Shown one piece after another: positions 1 through 7,200 of a stretch of DNA of 23,366 nt (positions are counted from its first letter, which is position 1; every line of letters begins with the position of its first letter). The notes below the pieces were generated by a model. The model worked only from the letters and a program-made list of their open reading frames with translations, was not told where the DNA came from and searched no databases. Source of the stretch: JAWWBL01 sp033720975 (GTDB lineage: Bacteria > Actinomycetota > Acidimicrobiia > Spongiisociales > ZC4RG35). Location: contig JAWWBL010000019.1 in assembly GCA_033720975.1 (NCBI GenBank), positions 1 through 23,366 on the forward strand, read 5' to 3'. Position numbers and translations under genes: made by a program.

Positions 1-605
1 GCAAGATCGGCTCGGGCAAGACCACGCTGCTTCGCTCGATACTCGGTCTGTTGCCGGCCGACGGCGAGATCCGCTGGAAGGGCTCGATCGTGGAGAACCC
101 GGCCGCGTTCATGGTGCCGCCGCGTGCCGCATACACACCGCAGACACCTCGGCTGTTCTCGATGAGTCTGCGCGACAACCTGCTTCTCGGTCAGGGGGCG
201 ACCGATGAGGAACTGGAGCGGGCGGTCGCCACGGCGACTATGACCCGGGACATCGAGTCGATGGCCGACGGGTATGACACGTTGGTCGGGCCTAGGGGCG
301 TGCGGCTGTCCGGAGGCCAGGTGCAACGGTCGGCGGCAGCCCGGATGCTGGTCCGCTCGCCCGAGCTGCTGGTGTTCGACGATCTCTCCTCCGCCCTCGA
401 CGTCGAGACCGAGGCTGAGCTCTGGGATGGCCTGTTTGCCCAGGACCCCAACACGACGGTCCTCGCCGTCTCCCATCGACGCCCCGCATTGAGCAGGGCT
501 GATCTGGTGGTGGTGATGGAAGATGGGAAGATCGTCGACAGGGGAACCGCGAAAGAGCTAATGGACCGCTCCCCCGTCTTCAACGAGATGTGGGGCCAGG
601 AGTAA
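1..605 (+). CDS. ABC transporter ATP-binding subunit, C-terminal part (5' truncated by window)
   Basis: The reading frame is open from the first bases, so the gene starts outside the window; the TTG at 51 lies inside the domain and is not its start. Walker A (GSGKTT) is encoded at 9-26. A Q-loop-like YTPQ follows, then the LFSMSLRDNLLLG segment typical of exporter nucleotide-binding domains, an intact LSGGQ signature (306-320), Walker B VFDD (372-383), D-loop SALD and the H-loop His (474-476). The residue after the Walker B Asp is Asp rather than the catalytic Glu, as in the degenerate site of heterodimeric exporters. The MSLRDNLLLG region and the DxGTAKELMDRSPVF tail fit an ABC exporter (fused membrane plus ATPase domains), so the missing part is probably a six-helix membrane domain. 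Substrate is unknown. The partner subunit may lie just upstream. Confidence 0.9.
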   Translation, partial: KIGSGKTTLLRSILGLLPADGEIRWKGSIVENPAAFMVPPRAAYTPQTPRLFSMSLRDNLLLGQGATDEELERAVATATMTRDIESMADGYDTLVGPRGVRLSGGQVQRSAAARMLVRSPELLVFDDLSSALDVETEAELWDGLFAQDPNTTVLAVSHRRPALSRADLVVVMEDGKIVDRGTAKELMDRSPVFNEMWGQE

Positions 606-607
606 CA

Positions 608-670
608 AAACCCCAAACCTCAGGTAGTACCCGCCCTATACGGGCGCCTACTACCTGAGGTTTGCGGTTT
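608..670. terminator. Very long hairpin after the ABC gene
   Basis: A perfect 15-bp inverted repeat (615-629 with 649-663) extends outward to about 22 bp with one C-C mismatch (608-629 with 649-670). Its loop holds a second 5-bp stem (632-636 with 642-646). It starts three bases after the ABC stop. There is no clean T-run, so it is a probable but atypical terminator or a palindromic element. Confidence 0.6.
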
Positions 671-676
671 CGGCCG

Positions 677-682
677 TAGTCT
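677..682 (+). promoter_or_regulatory. Candidate -10 box of a leaderless transcript
   Basis: TAGTCT ends exactly 6 nt before the ATG at 689, and no Shine-Dalgarno sequence lies between. The same arrangement recurs at 3430 and 5815. A -35 element is not evident. Confidence 0.45.
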
Positions 683-688
683 GCGGGG

Positions 689-1474
689 ATGGCTGAGGCG
701 CTGTTCGTCCGTGAAGGGGAGGTCTTCCACCCGACCCGACTCACCGAGGGCCCCTGGTCACCCGACGCCCAGCACGGCGGCCCGCCATCCGCTCTTCTTG
801 GACGGGCCATTGCCCAGGCGCCGTCGCCAGCCCCAATGATGGTGGCGAGGGTGAGCGTGAACCTGCTCAGGCCGGTGCCTCTCGAACCGCTCGTGCTCAC
901 CACCGAGATCACCCGCCAGGGCAAGCAGGTACAACTGGTCCACGCGGCTCTAAGCCACCGCGACGTCAAGGTTGCCGAGGCGACGGGGCTCCGACTGCGG
1001 ATGAGGGACATCCAGATCCCGTTTGAGGTCGATCCGGGGCATGACCTCCCCGGGCCCGAGGAGGGACGCCCCGCCCGCCTCTTCACACGCGCCGGCGCCT
1101 ACGCCGAGCAGGCGATGGAGATCCGTGTCGTCGAAGGTGACTTCATCGAACCCGGCCCGGGCAAGGCGTGGTTCCGGATCCGGGTGCCAGTCGTCGCAGG
1201 CGAGGAGCCCTCGACGGTTGAGCGGGCTTGCGCCGCCGCCGACTTCGGCAACGGGTTGAGCGCGTTCGACCCCGACCGGACCTGGCTCTTCATCAACCCA
1301 GATCTGACCGTCCGCTTCGCTCGCCCGTCCTCCGGCGAATGGGTGGGCATGGCCTCGAGGTCGACTCCCCATCCCACAGGCACCGGCCTCGCGGAGAGTG
1401 TGCTGTACGACCTCGAAGGTCGCTTCGGCTCCGCTGCCCAAGCACTACTAGTCGAGCCTCTAGACCGCTCCTAG
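689..1474 (+). CDS. Acyl-CoA thioesterase-like protein (double hotdog, 4HBT_3/TesB type)
   Basis: The 261-aa product has the layout of the thioesterase-like superfamily, with two tandem hotdog folds. The N-terminal half has the WSPDAQHGGPPSALL motif (about residues 23-36), then VARVSVNLLRPVPLEPL, the central beta-strand segment seen in TesB relatives. The C-terminal half contains a second hotdog (about 150-250) with the FINPDLTVRFAR and SGEWVGMASRS segments. Members hydrolyse acyl-CoA thioesters or bind acyl-CoA; the substrate cannot be told. The ATG at 689 is preferred because a TAGTCT hexamer sits 6 nt upstream and the protein starts with the usual short lead before the first strand. Its stop codon shares the CTAG palindrome at 1471-1474 with the stop of the opposing LLM gene. 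Confidence 0.8.
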   Translation: MAEALFVREGEVFHPTRLTEGPWSPDAQHGGPPSALLGRAIAQAPSPAPMMVARVSVNLLRPVPLEPLVLTTEITRQGKQVQLVHAALSHRDVKVAEATGLRLRMRDIQIPFEVDPGHDLPGPEEGRPARLFTRAGAYAEQAMEIRVVEGDFIEPGPGKAWFRIRVPVVAGEEPSTVERACAAADFGNGLSAFDPDRTWLFINPDLTVRFARPSSGEWVGMASRSTPHPTGTGLAESVLYDLEGRFGSAAQALLVEPLDRS

Positions 1475-2490
1475 GCCCTGACCAGTGGGGATACCTCGCG
1501 GCCCAGTAGCTCGATACTCCGGTGAACCACTTCCGGTGGCATGGTCCCCACACTCACATGCAGCTCGAAACGCTCGATCCCGAGGATCTCCTGCCAGCGC
1601 AGGATCTTCTTGGCAACAGTTTCCGGATCACCGATGACGAGCGAGCCTTCCTCGGACCGCATCCAGTCGAACTGCTCTCTGGTCATCTGGCCCCAGCCAC
1701 GCTCCCGCCCGATCCGCGACATGGCACGGGCGTACGAGGGGTAGAACACTTCCGCTGCCTCCTCGGCAGACTCGGCGACGAGACCGTGAGCATGGACCGA
1801 CAGGGGGAGGTCCTGAGGGTCGTAACCCGTTTCCACCAGCGTCTTCCTGTACAGGTTGGCGAGCACGGCAAACCGCTCAGGCTGGCCACCGATGATGGCC
1901 AAGGCAACTGCCAGACCCCGGCTCGCTGCCCTGACTATCGACTGCGGAGTGCCGCCCACCCCCACTCGTATGGGCAGCGGGACATCGGGTCTCGGATACA
2001 CGCCAGACTCATTGAGAGGGGACCGGAATCTCCCCGACCATGTGACTTTCTCGTTGTCGCGAATCTCCAAGAGCAGGTCCAGCTTTTCTGTGAACAGGTC
2101 GTCGTAGTCGTCGAGCGAGTAACCGAACAGCGGGAAAGACTCGATGAACGACCCCCTGCCCACTAGCAGCTCCGCCCTGCCGTTTGAGACCGCGTGCAGA
2201 GTGGAGTACTGCTGAAAGACCCGAACCGGGTCATCGGTGCTCAAAACCGACACAGCAGGGAAGAGCCTGATTCGGGATGTGCGTCCAGCCGCGGCGGCAA
2301 GGACCACTGCCGGGGCTGACGAGGCGAAATCAGGGCGATGGTGCTCGCCCAGCCCGTAGACGTCCAGACCGACCTCCTCGGCCAGGACGATCTCGTCAAC
2401 TATCTGGCGCAGCCGCTCGGCATGACTGACCGAATCCTCCCCCGGCCCGCCGGGGATCGTCTCGGCAAAACTGGTTAGACCCAATTCCAT
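1471..2490 (-). CDS. LLM-class flavin-dependent oxidoreductase (Atu2307-like subfamily)
   Basis: The 339-aa product is a bacterial luciferase-like TIM barrel. It has GLGEHHRPDFA (about 47-56), DDPVRVFQQY (86-95), GRGSFIESFPLFGY (111-124), and VGVGGTPQSIVRAA before a helix bearing ALAIIGG. This combination is typical of the subfamily that includes Agrobacterium Atu2307, which binds FMN; the substrate is not known. Function is therefore given only as a flavin-dependent monooxygenase or oxidoreductase. The ATG at 2490 (MELGLTSFAE) matches the usual family N-terminus; a GTG eight codons upstream (2514) is possible. The gene converges on the thioesterase and diverges from the membrane-protein gene at 2665, so it is probably transcribed alone. 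Confidence 0.85.
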   Translation of the reverse strand: MELGLTSFAETIPGGPGEDSVSHAERLRQIVDEIVLAEEVGLDVYGLGEHHRPDFASSAPAVVLAAAAGRTSRIRLFPAVSVLSTDDPVRVFQQYSTLHAVSNGRAELLVGRGSFIESFPLFGYSLDDYDDLFTEKLDLLLEIRDNEKVTWSGRFRSPLNESGVYPRPDVPLPIRVGVGGTPQSIVRAASRGLAVALAIIGGQPERFAVLANLYRKTLVETGYDPQDLPLSVHAHGLVAESAEEAAEVFYPSYARAMSRIGRERGWGQMTREQFDWMRSEEGSLVIGDPETVAKKILRWQEILGIERFELHVSVGTMPPEVVHRSIELLGREVSPLVRA

Positions 2491-2591
2491 CGGTCCGTCC
2501 AGCAACCGATGCACTTCCGATATTCCCGATGTCCGGCAAAGGTCCCAAGCGCCTGATGACCATTGGTCCGGCGGATAGGGACCCCCGGCCC

Positions 2592-2634
2592 TAGTTTGCG
2601 GCCCTTGCGTGACCGATCATGTGAAAAGATTCAC
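2592..2634 (+). promoter_or_regulatory. Candidate promoter (-10 TAGTTT) and small palindrome upstream of 2665
   Basis: TAGTTT at 2592-2597 resembles the other TAGNNT boxes in the window. A 14-bp palindrome with GTGAA/TTCAC arms and a 4-nt centre lies at 2621-2634, inside the inferred 5' leader, and could be an operator or a small hairpin. Pattern evidence only. Confidence 0.25.
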
Positions 2635-2664
2635 AAACCCTTTCAAAGGAGAAAGGAACCCGCA

Positions 2665-3369
2665 ATGGCAAACCGTCTCAGAAAGCTCGGAGTGGTCCTG
2701 GCACTGCTTGGGCTCGCCTTCGCCGTCGCCGGCGGAGTTGCGTTCGCACAAGTGTGGAACGGCCAGGAGTCGCTTCAGGCGTTCAGCGAGGCCCAGGGGG
2801 TCGAGCTGAGCTACAACGTGGAAGGCCAGCTGGTCGACCGCGGCACCGTCGAAGGTGCCCAGGCGATCCTGACCCTGCTCGAAGAGGACTGGGGATACCC
2901 GGTCAACTACACCCACCTCAACCCAGATGACCCGCTGATCAACACTCCGACCGAGTACATGTTCCAGATGGCCACCATCGGGTACCACATCCTGCACGGG
3001 ACACAGACAGTCGTCCTCGAGTCGGATGTCGAGTACGAGGGCGTCCTCTACGAAGCAGGCACGTACGAGTTCGACGTCGATGGCCGTTACTGGACCGACT
3101 TCGACCGCAGTCACCCGCTGGAGGGACCGGCGCGCTCACAAGCATGGAGCGGCACCGCACATGGTCTTTTCGGTGAGCTTGGCGTGGGAGCCGTCACAGC
3201 GTCGACCCTTGCCCTCGGCTTTGGCCTGGCAGGTGCCTTCGCAGGGCTGGCGGTGATCGCACTGCTGACCGGATTCGGACTGATCTGGGTGGCACGGGCC
3301 AGAGAGACCTTCGAAGGAATCGAAATCTCCTCCCCCAAGATGGCCGACGAGCGGGTTACGACCAGCTAG
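2665..3369 (+). CDS. Unknown exported or membrane protein with N- and C-terminal hydrophobic segments
   Basis: The 234-aa product has a basic N-terminus, a hydrophobic stretch (about 8-28) ending in VAFAQ, which could be a cleavable signal or an anchor, and a soluble acidic domain (about 30-175). A long Gly/Ala-rich hydrophobic region (about 177-218) and a short charged tail follow. The soluble domain would lie outside the membrane. It contains GYHILHGTQTVVLESDVEYEG, which suggests beta structure, but I recognise no family. The ATG at 2665 is chosen because AAAGGA (2652-2657) lies 7 nt upstream; extending to 2563 would add a non-conserved basic leader. It is followed by a strong terminator and looks monocistronic. 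Confidence 0.75.
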   Translation: MANRLRKLGVVLALLGLAFAVAGGVAFAQVWNGQESLQAFSEAQGVELSYNVEGQLVDRGTVEGAQAILTLLEEDWGYPVNYTHLNPDDPLINTPTEYMFQMATIGYHILHGTQTVVLESDVEYEGVLYEAGTYEFDVDGRYWTDFDRSHPLEGPARSQAWSGTAHGLFGELGVGAVTASTLALGFGLAGAFAGLAVIALLTGFGLIWVARARETFEGIEISSPKMADERVTTS

Positions 3370-3388
3370 CGACCCCGATCACGACACG

Positions 3389-3424
3389 AGAAACCCCCGG
3401 CACAAAAGCCGGGGGTTTCTCTGT
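3389..3424 (+). terminator. Rho-independent terminator
   Basis: A perfect 13-bp stem (3389-3401 with 3408-3420) around the loop ACAAAA, with a run of C and G pairs and a T-rich tail (TTTCTCTGTTT). It ends transcription of the 2665 gene. Confidence 0.9.
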
Positions 3425-3429
3425 TTAAG

Positions 3430-3435
3430 TAGGCT
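3430..3435 (+). promoter_or_regulatory. Candidate -10 box of a leaderless transcript
   Basis: TAGGCT lies directly after the terminator and ends 6 nt before the ATG at 3442. No ribosome binding site is present. Spacing matches the boxes at 677 and 5815. Confidence 0.5.
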
Positions 3436-3441
3436 CGCTCG

Positions 3442-3795
3442 ATGGTGAAGATCAAGATCGATCTACAGGACGATCCGCTGATCCCGGCTGGTCGCGACCT
3501 CTTAGGTCAGCTCGTCGGAGCTCACCTCTCGGCGTCGGACGAGGAAGAGTTGCTCCACATGGTGGGCCTCGCCCTCAACGATGTTCACTCTTCCAACATC
3601 GGCGAAGGACTGCGCATCCTCACTCATGCCACTTATCACGCCCAAGAGATCATCGTTCAGCTGCTCGAGATCGGTGCCGAACGCGGTCTGGCACTCGAGG
3701 AGCTCGCCGGCGGCATCTTGCCGCCGCTCCTTCACGAAGACGTTGCCGAGGAGAAGCGAAGGCTCTGGTCAGATATCCGTTCTTACCGGCCGTGA
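3442..3795 (+). CDS. Unknown small acidic protein, probably helical
   Basis: The 117-aa product is not recognised. It has no signal peptide or membrane segment and no cysteine. From about residue 35 the sequence is rich in Glu, Leu and Ala with heptad-like spacing, suggesting a compact helical bundle. The histidines at HVHSS-like and HATYHAQE positions are not in an obvious metal motif. The start is supported by the preceding leaderless-type -10 box and by the terminator just upstream. The ferritin-like gene follows after 27 nt on the same strand, so the two are probably co-transcribed and this protein may serve the same process. Confidence 0.65.
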   Translation: MVKIKIDLQDDPLIPAGRDLLGQLVGAHLSASDEEELLHMVGLALNDVHSSNIGEGLRILTHATYHAQEIIVQLLEIGAERGLALEELAGGILPPLLHEDVAEEKRRLWSDIRSYRP

Positions 3796-3822
3796 AGCCG
3801 ACGTGACCCGCACAGCCGCCTA

Positions 3823-4884
3823 ATGCCGATCGATTCGATCCAGGACCTTCGGGAGCACATCGAGTTGGCGATCAAGGTCGAGCTGACCACGATCCCGCCC
3901 TATCTGTACGCGATGTACTCGATCGAGGATCAGTCCTCCGAGTCTGCCCTGTTGATCAGGAGCATCGTCGCCGAGGAGATGCTCCACGCGGCACTTGCCG
4001 CCAACCTCCTGCTCGCGGTGGGTGGTAGGCCCGACTTCACCGCGACCTCCTACATACCCCGTTATCCGTCCGACGTGCCCCACCATCGCCCGCCGCTCAG
4101 AGTCGACCTCGCCCCCTGCTCGCTTGACCTCGTCAAGGATCTGTTCATGAGGATCGAGCAGCCGGAGATTCACGGGGCACCCGACCAGCCCGACGAGTTC
4201 GAGACTCTCGGCCAGTTTTACCACGCACTCGAGAACGGTTTCAGGAAGCTGAACAAGAGCGGCGAGCTGTTCGCCAACACCCAAGAGGACTGTCAGCTGT
4301 CAGACCCCTCGTTCTACGCTCCGGTGGCTTTCGACGCCGAGGACAGTGGCGGCCTCATGCTCGTAAACGACGTCGAGACCGCCATCGAAGCCATCGAGAT
4401 CATCGTGCATCAGGGAGAAGGGCTGAGCGATGAGCGCTGGGCTGATCCTGCCCACCAGGAGCTGACTCATTTCTACAAACTCCTGAGGATCTACGAAGGG
4501 GACAGCCCACTCGGGGCGATCATTCCCATGCCGACAAACCCGACGACCTCTTCCTACCCAGAAGCTGTGCGACCTGTGTCGGATCTGTTCAACGCCGCCT
4601 ACCGCTATGTGTATTGGGTGCTCGACGCCCTGTACGGTCCCGATCGCGACAAGGCTTCACTGGTCGGCGACCTCTACGCCTTGATGGCCAACATCATGTC
4701 CAGGGTGGCGCACTACTTGACTACGTTGCCAATCGGCGACGGCCAGTACGCAGGGCCCACCTTCGAGGCGTACGAATTCACCGGGCCCGACCCACTCGCG
4801 GAATTGGCGGAGCTGGCGACGCGCGCCGCGGCGTCGCACCCTGATCTCTCCCCGGTAGCGGATTGGCTCGGAGCTAGGGCCTGA
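3823..4884 (+). CDS. Ferritin-like domain protein (VioB-type, PF12902-like)
   Basis: The 353-aa product has the non-haem iron helical-bundle signature seen in the ferritin-like domain of VioB and in many stand-alone proteins. The first half carries Glu20 in KVELTTIPPYLYAMYSI and EEMLH (51-55). The second half carries EIIVHQGEG (Glu192, Glu199) and EL.HFYKL (Glu213, His216). These are the expected di-iron ligand helices. A C-terminal helical part (about 240-350) follows. In violacein biosynthesis VioB couples imine products; the reaction here is unknown, and no indole pathway genes are nearby. No clear Shine-Dalgarno precedes the ATG, so coupling to the 117-aa gene 27 nt upstream is likely. 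The 3' end overlaps the opposing RibD-like gene by 11 nt. Confidence 0.8.
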   Translation: MPIDSIQDLREHIELAIKVELTTIPPYLYAMYSIEDQSSESALLIRSIVAEEMLHAALAANLLLAVGGRPDFTATSYIPRYPSDVPHHRPPLRVDLAPCSLDLVKDLFMRIEQPEIHGAPDQPDEFETLGQFYHALENGFRKLNKSGELFANTQEDCQLSDPSFYAPVAFDAEDSGGLMLVNDVETAIEAIEIIVHQGEGLSDERWADPAHQELTHFYKLLRIYEGDSPLGAIIPMPTNPTTSSYPEAVRPVSDLFNAAYRYVYWVLDALYGPDRDKASLVGDLYALMANIMSRVAHYLTTLPIGDGQYAGPTFEAYEFTGPDPLAELAELATRAAASHPDLSPVADWLGARA

Positions 4885-5596
4885 CGTAACGGAGGAATAA
4901 CGACCGGTCCCCCGCCCAGGCCCGGTCGAGCGCCATCTCCTGAGGCGGGTCGAGCACCGGACCCGATGCGATCCGCTTCGACTCCCCCATCGCCAGCATC
5001 GGTGAGATGGTGAGATCGATCTCATCGACGACACCGGCAGCGACGAGATGGCTGTTGAGGGTGGGCCCGCCCTCGCAGAGGATGACGCTCGCCTTTCCCA
5101 GCGCGCCGACTATCCCGTTGCCATCCAAAGATTCGACCTGACGGACATCTGCAACCTCCCCGAGCGCGGCAGCCTTCTCTGGATCGGCGTCGACTGACGT
5201 GAGGATCACCGGAGCACGAGCCGGATCGGAGAACACCCGGTGCCCGGGCTCGATGTCCAGGGAACGGGTGAGAATGACCATCGTCGGCTCACCCTCGATA
5301 CCCGCGTTGGTGCGATGGGCCATCATCTCCTCGCTCATCCGCACCGGACCCAGACCTTCGGAGCGCACGGTCTGCGCTCCCATCATGACCACGTCGGCAA
5401 CCGAGCGCAGAGCCAGGAACAGAGCCCGGTCGTCGGCATCGTTGAGTCCGGTCGCACCTCCGCCAACCGCGGTGGCGCCGTCTATGGACTCGACCATGTT
5501 CAGCATGACCCAGGGGCGACCTTCAGCGACGCGGCTCTCGGCGAAGAGAGCGTCGAGCATCTCCACCGGATCGCCGGTCTCGAGATTGCGCAGCAT
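4874..5596 (-). CDS. RibD C-terminal/DHFR-like pyrimidine reductase family protein
   Basis: The product is 240 aa if started at the ATG at 5596 (MLRNLETGDP). It contains NMVESIDGATAVGG (substrate and NADPH pocket), ADVVMMGAQTVRSEG, a central Rossmann-like half with ILTSVDADPEK, and ILCEGGPTLNSHLVAAGVVDEIDLTISPML. This is the conserved layout of the RibD C-terminal reductase domain, which uses NADPH to reduce the ribosyl side chain in riboflavin synthesis. The deaminase domain of true RibD is absent, so this is a stand-alone reductase of unproven substrate; no other riboflavin gene is near. The start is supported by TAGGTT 7 nt upstream with no Shine-Dalgarno. A longer frame to 5686 would run into the 60-bp repeats and is rejected. 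Confidence 0.85.
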   Translation of the reverse strand: MLRNLETGDPVEMLDALFAESRVAEGRPWVMLNMVESIDGATAVGGGATGLNDADDRALFLALRSVADVVMMGAQTVRSEGLGPVRMSEEMMAHRTNAGIEGEPTMVILTRSLDIEPGHRVFSDPARAPVILTSVDADPEKAAALGEVADVRQVESLDGNGIVGALGKASVILCEGGPTLNSHLVAAGVVDEIDLTISPMLAMGESKRIASGPVLDPPQEMALDRAWAGDRSLFLRYVRP

Positions 5597-5603
5597 GTGT
5601 CGG

Positions 5604-5609
5604 AACCTA
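5604..5609 (-). promoter_or_regulatory. Candidate -10 box of a leaderless transcript
   Basis: On the minus strand TAGGTT is followed by 7 nt and then the ATG of the RibD-like gene. This is the same arrangement as on the plus strand at 677, 3430 and 5815. Confidence 0.45.
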
Positions 5610-5634
5610 GCGGGCGACTCCGGTCGCAGCCCCT

Positions 5635-5759
5635 CGTTTGCGCTGCACGAGGTAGCCCACAGCCCAACCCGGTGCAGCGCAGACAAAGCACACCCGTTCG
5701 CGCTGCATCAAGCAGCCCACAGCCCAACCCGGTGCAGCGCAGACGAGGGACGAGCGTTC
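5635..5759. repeat. Two-copy tandem repeat, 60-bp period, each copy able to form a hairpin
   Basis: Positions 5635-5684 and 5695-5744 match at 45 of 50 bases with a period of exactly 60; a third copy seems to begin at 5755 but stops after five bases. Each copy carries a 9-bp inverted repeat: GCGCTGCAC (5640-5648) with GTGCAGCGC (5672-5680), and GCGCTGCAT (5700-5708) with GTGCAGCGC (5732-5740). In the second copy the changed base still allows a G-U pair. The repeats fill the divergent region between the RibD-like and MFS genes. Confidence 0.85.
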
Positions 5760-5814
5760 AAGGATTTGCCTCAGATTTCAAAACGAACCGAGGGCAAAGA
5801 CCCACACCCTCTCA

Positions 5815-5820
5815 TAGCCT
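5815..5820 (+). promoter_or_regulatory. Candidate -10 box for the MFS gene
   Basis: TAGCCT ends 6 nt before a GTG at 5827. There is no Shine-Dalgarno in the gap, so this box decides the start chosen for the exporter. Confidence 0.45.
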
Positions 5821-5826
5821 TTGTTG

Positions 5827-7200
5827 GTGACCTCAACCAGGGCAGCTGAGCGCAGCGGAATGCGCACGTTCTTCATCATCTGGGGCGGTCAGGTCGTCTC
5901 GGTCCTGGGCACGGGTCTGACCCAGTTCGGGGTGTTCTTCTTCGTGTTCGGTGAGACCGGTTCGGTCACCTCGCTGGCGATGGTCATCCTCGCCGCGTCG
6001 ATCCCGTCAATCATCATCGGGCCATTTGCAGGAACGATCGTCGACCGCATCGACCGACGCTGGGCCATGATCGGATCGGACACTGTCGCCGGGCTGTCCT
6101 CGATATTGCTCGCCATCCTGTGGCTGACCGGCAACCTGGAGGTGTGGCACATCGTCGCCACCGCGGCGGTCAGCTCTGTGGGTCAAGCCTTCCAAGAGCC
6201 CGCCTACATGGCGACCATCCCGCTGATCGTCCCAAAGGAGCAACTCAACCGGGCGAACGGGCTGGTCAACACGACACAGGCACTGGGGACCGTGGTGGCA
6301 CCGGTACTCGCCGGAGTCCTCATCGTCACGATCGGGCTCGGCGGAATCCTCATCATCGACGTCGTCACGTTCGCCATCGCAGTGCTCGCCCTCCTCATCG
6401 TGCGCTTCCCGCGTCCCGAGCGGAGCAATGCCAGCGACCCAGACGCCACGCCATCGCTCCTCAGCGAAACGGGCGACGGCTTCAGGTATCTCAAGGCGCG
6501 GACCGGGCTGCTCATCTTCCTGTTCGTGGCCTTGGTGCTCAACTTCCTGCTTGGGTTCACCAACGTCCTCACCTTCCCCCTGATCCTCTCGTTCGCCAAT
6601 GAGACCGTGATGGGGACGATGCTCTCATCGGTCGGTCTGGCGATGCTCGCAGGGAGCATCTTCGCCAGCACCTGGAAAGGGCCTCAGCACAGGGTGCGGT
6701 TCATCCTGGGGATGATCGTTCTTGGCGGGATCTTCGTCGGGCTCTCGGGCGCTCGTGCCAACGCCTTCTGGATCGCTGGGTGGTTCATCGCATTCATGGT
6801 GCTGGTGCCGGTCGTCAACGCCACGAGCCAGTCTCTCTGGCAGGTCAAGATCGCTCCCCACTATCAAGGGCGGGTGTTCGCGCTCCGGCGAATGATCGCG
6901 GTGGGCGCCACACCGATCGCTTACGCCCTGGCTGGGCCCCTTGCCGACAACGTGTTCGAACCATTGATGGCCCCGGGCGGAGCGCTTGCAGACTCGGTCG
7001 GGTCGCTGATCGGAGTCGGGCCCGGCCGTGGGATCGGCCTCATGTACATGATCATGGGGGCTCTCCTGGCGATCACCGGCGTGGCCGGTTACATGATCCC
7101 CAAACTCAGAAACGTTGAGCGTGACATCCCCGACGCTATCCCGGACACGACTGACGATGAGCCGGAGTTGATCAGCCCAGATATATCGCCAGACCGATGA
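5827..7200 (+). CDS. MFS transporter, drug or macrolide-efflux type (MFS_3-like)
   Basis: The 457-aa product is a major facilitator protein with about 12 membrane helices. It starts with FFIIWGGQVVSVLGTGLTQFG, the N-terminal helix motif of the MefA/MFS_3 branch. The helix 2-3 loop carries GPFAGTIVDRIDRRWAMI (a motif-A-like sequence with Asp and the DRR turn), and helix 5 carries QALGTVVAPVLAGVL. A cytoplasmic loop (about 195-215) separates the halves. Members act as proton antiporters exporting small molecules; the substrate is unknown. GTG 5827 is preferred because TAGCCT lies 6 nt upstream; an ATG 13 codons further in is also possible. The acidic C-terminus overlaps the opposing zinc-finger gene by 29 nt. 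Confidence 0.85.
   Translation: MTSTRAAERSGMRTFFIIWGGQVVSVLGTGLTQFGVFFFVFGETGSVTSLAMVILAASIPSIIIGPFAGTIVDRIDRRWAMIGSDTVAGLSSILLAILWLTGNLEVWHIVATAAVSSVGQAFQEPAYMATIPLIVPKEQLNRANGLVNTTQALGTVVAPVLAGVLIVTIGLGGILIIDVVTFAIAVLALLIVRFPRPERSNASDPDATPSLLSETGDGFRYLKARTGLLIFLFVALVLNFLLGFTNVLTFPLILSFANETVMGTMLSSVGLAMLAGSIFASTWKGPQHRVRFILGMIVLGGIFVGLSGARANAFWIAGWFIAFMVLVPVVNATSQSLWQVKIAPHYQGRVFALRRMIAVGATPIAYALAGPLADNVFEPLMAPGGALADSVGSLIGVGPGRGIGLMYMIMGALLAITGVAGYMIPKLRNVERDIPDAIPDTTDDEPELISPDISPDR

Noticed and set aside
5635..5759. CRISPR-like array
   Set aside because: Only two repeat units exist, with mismatches inside and no cas gene nearby; the unit is itself a hairpin of 50 bp without unique spacers of regular size.
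5199..5849. Plus-strand frames of 216 and 196 aa opposite the RibD-like gene, running across the 60-bp repeats
   Set aside because: They are antisense to a clear reductase and translate the repeats into repeated peptides, without a start signal or motif.
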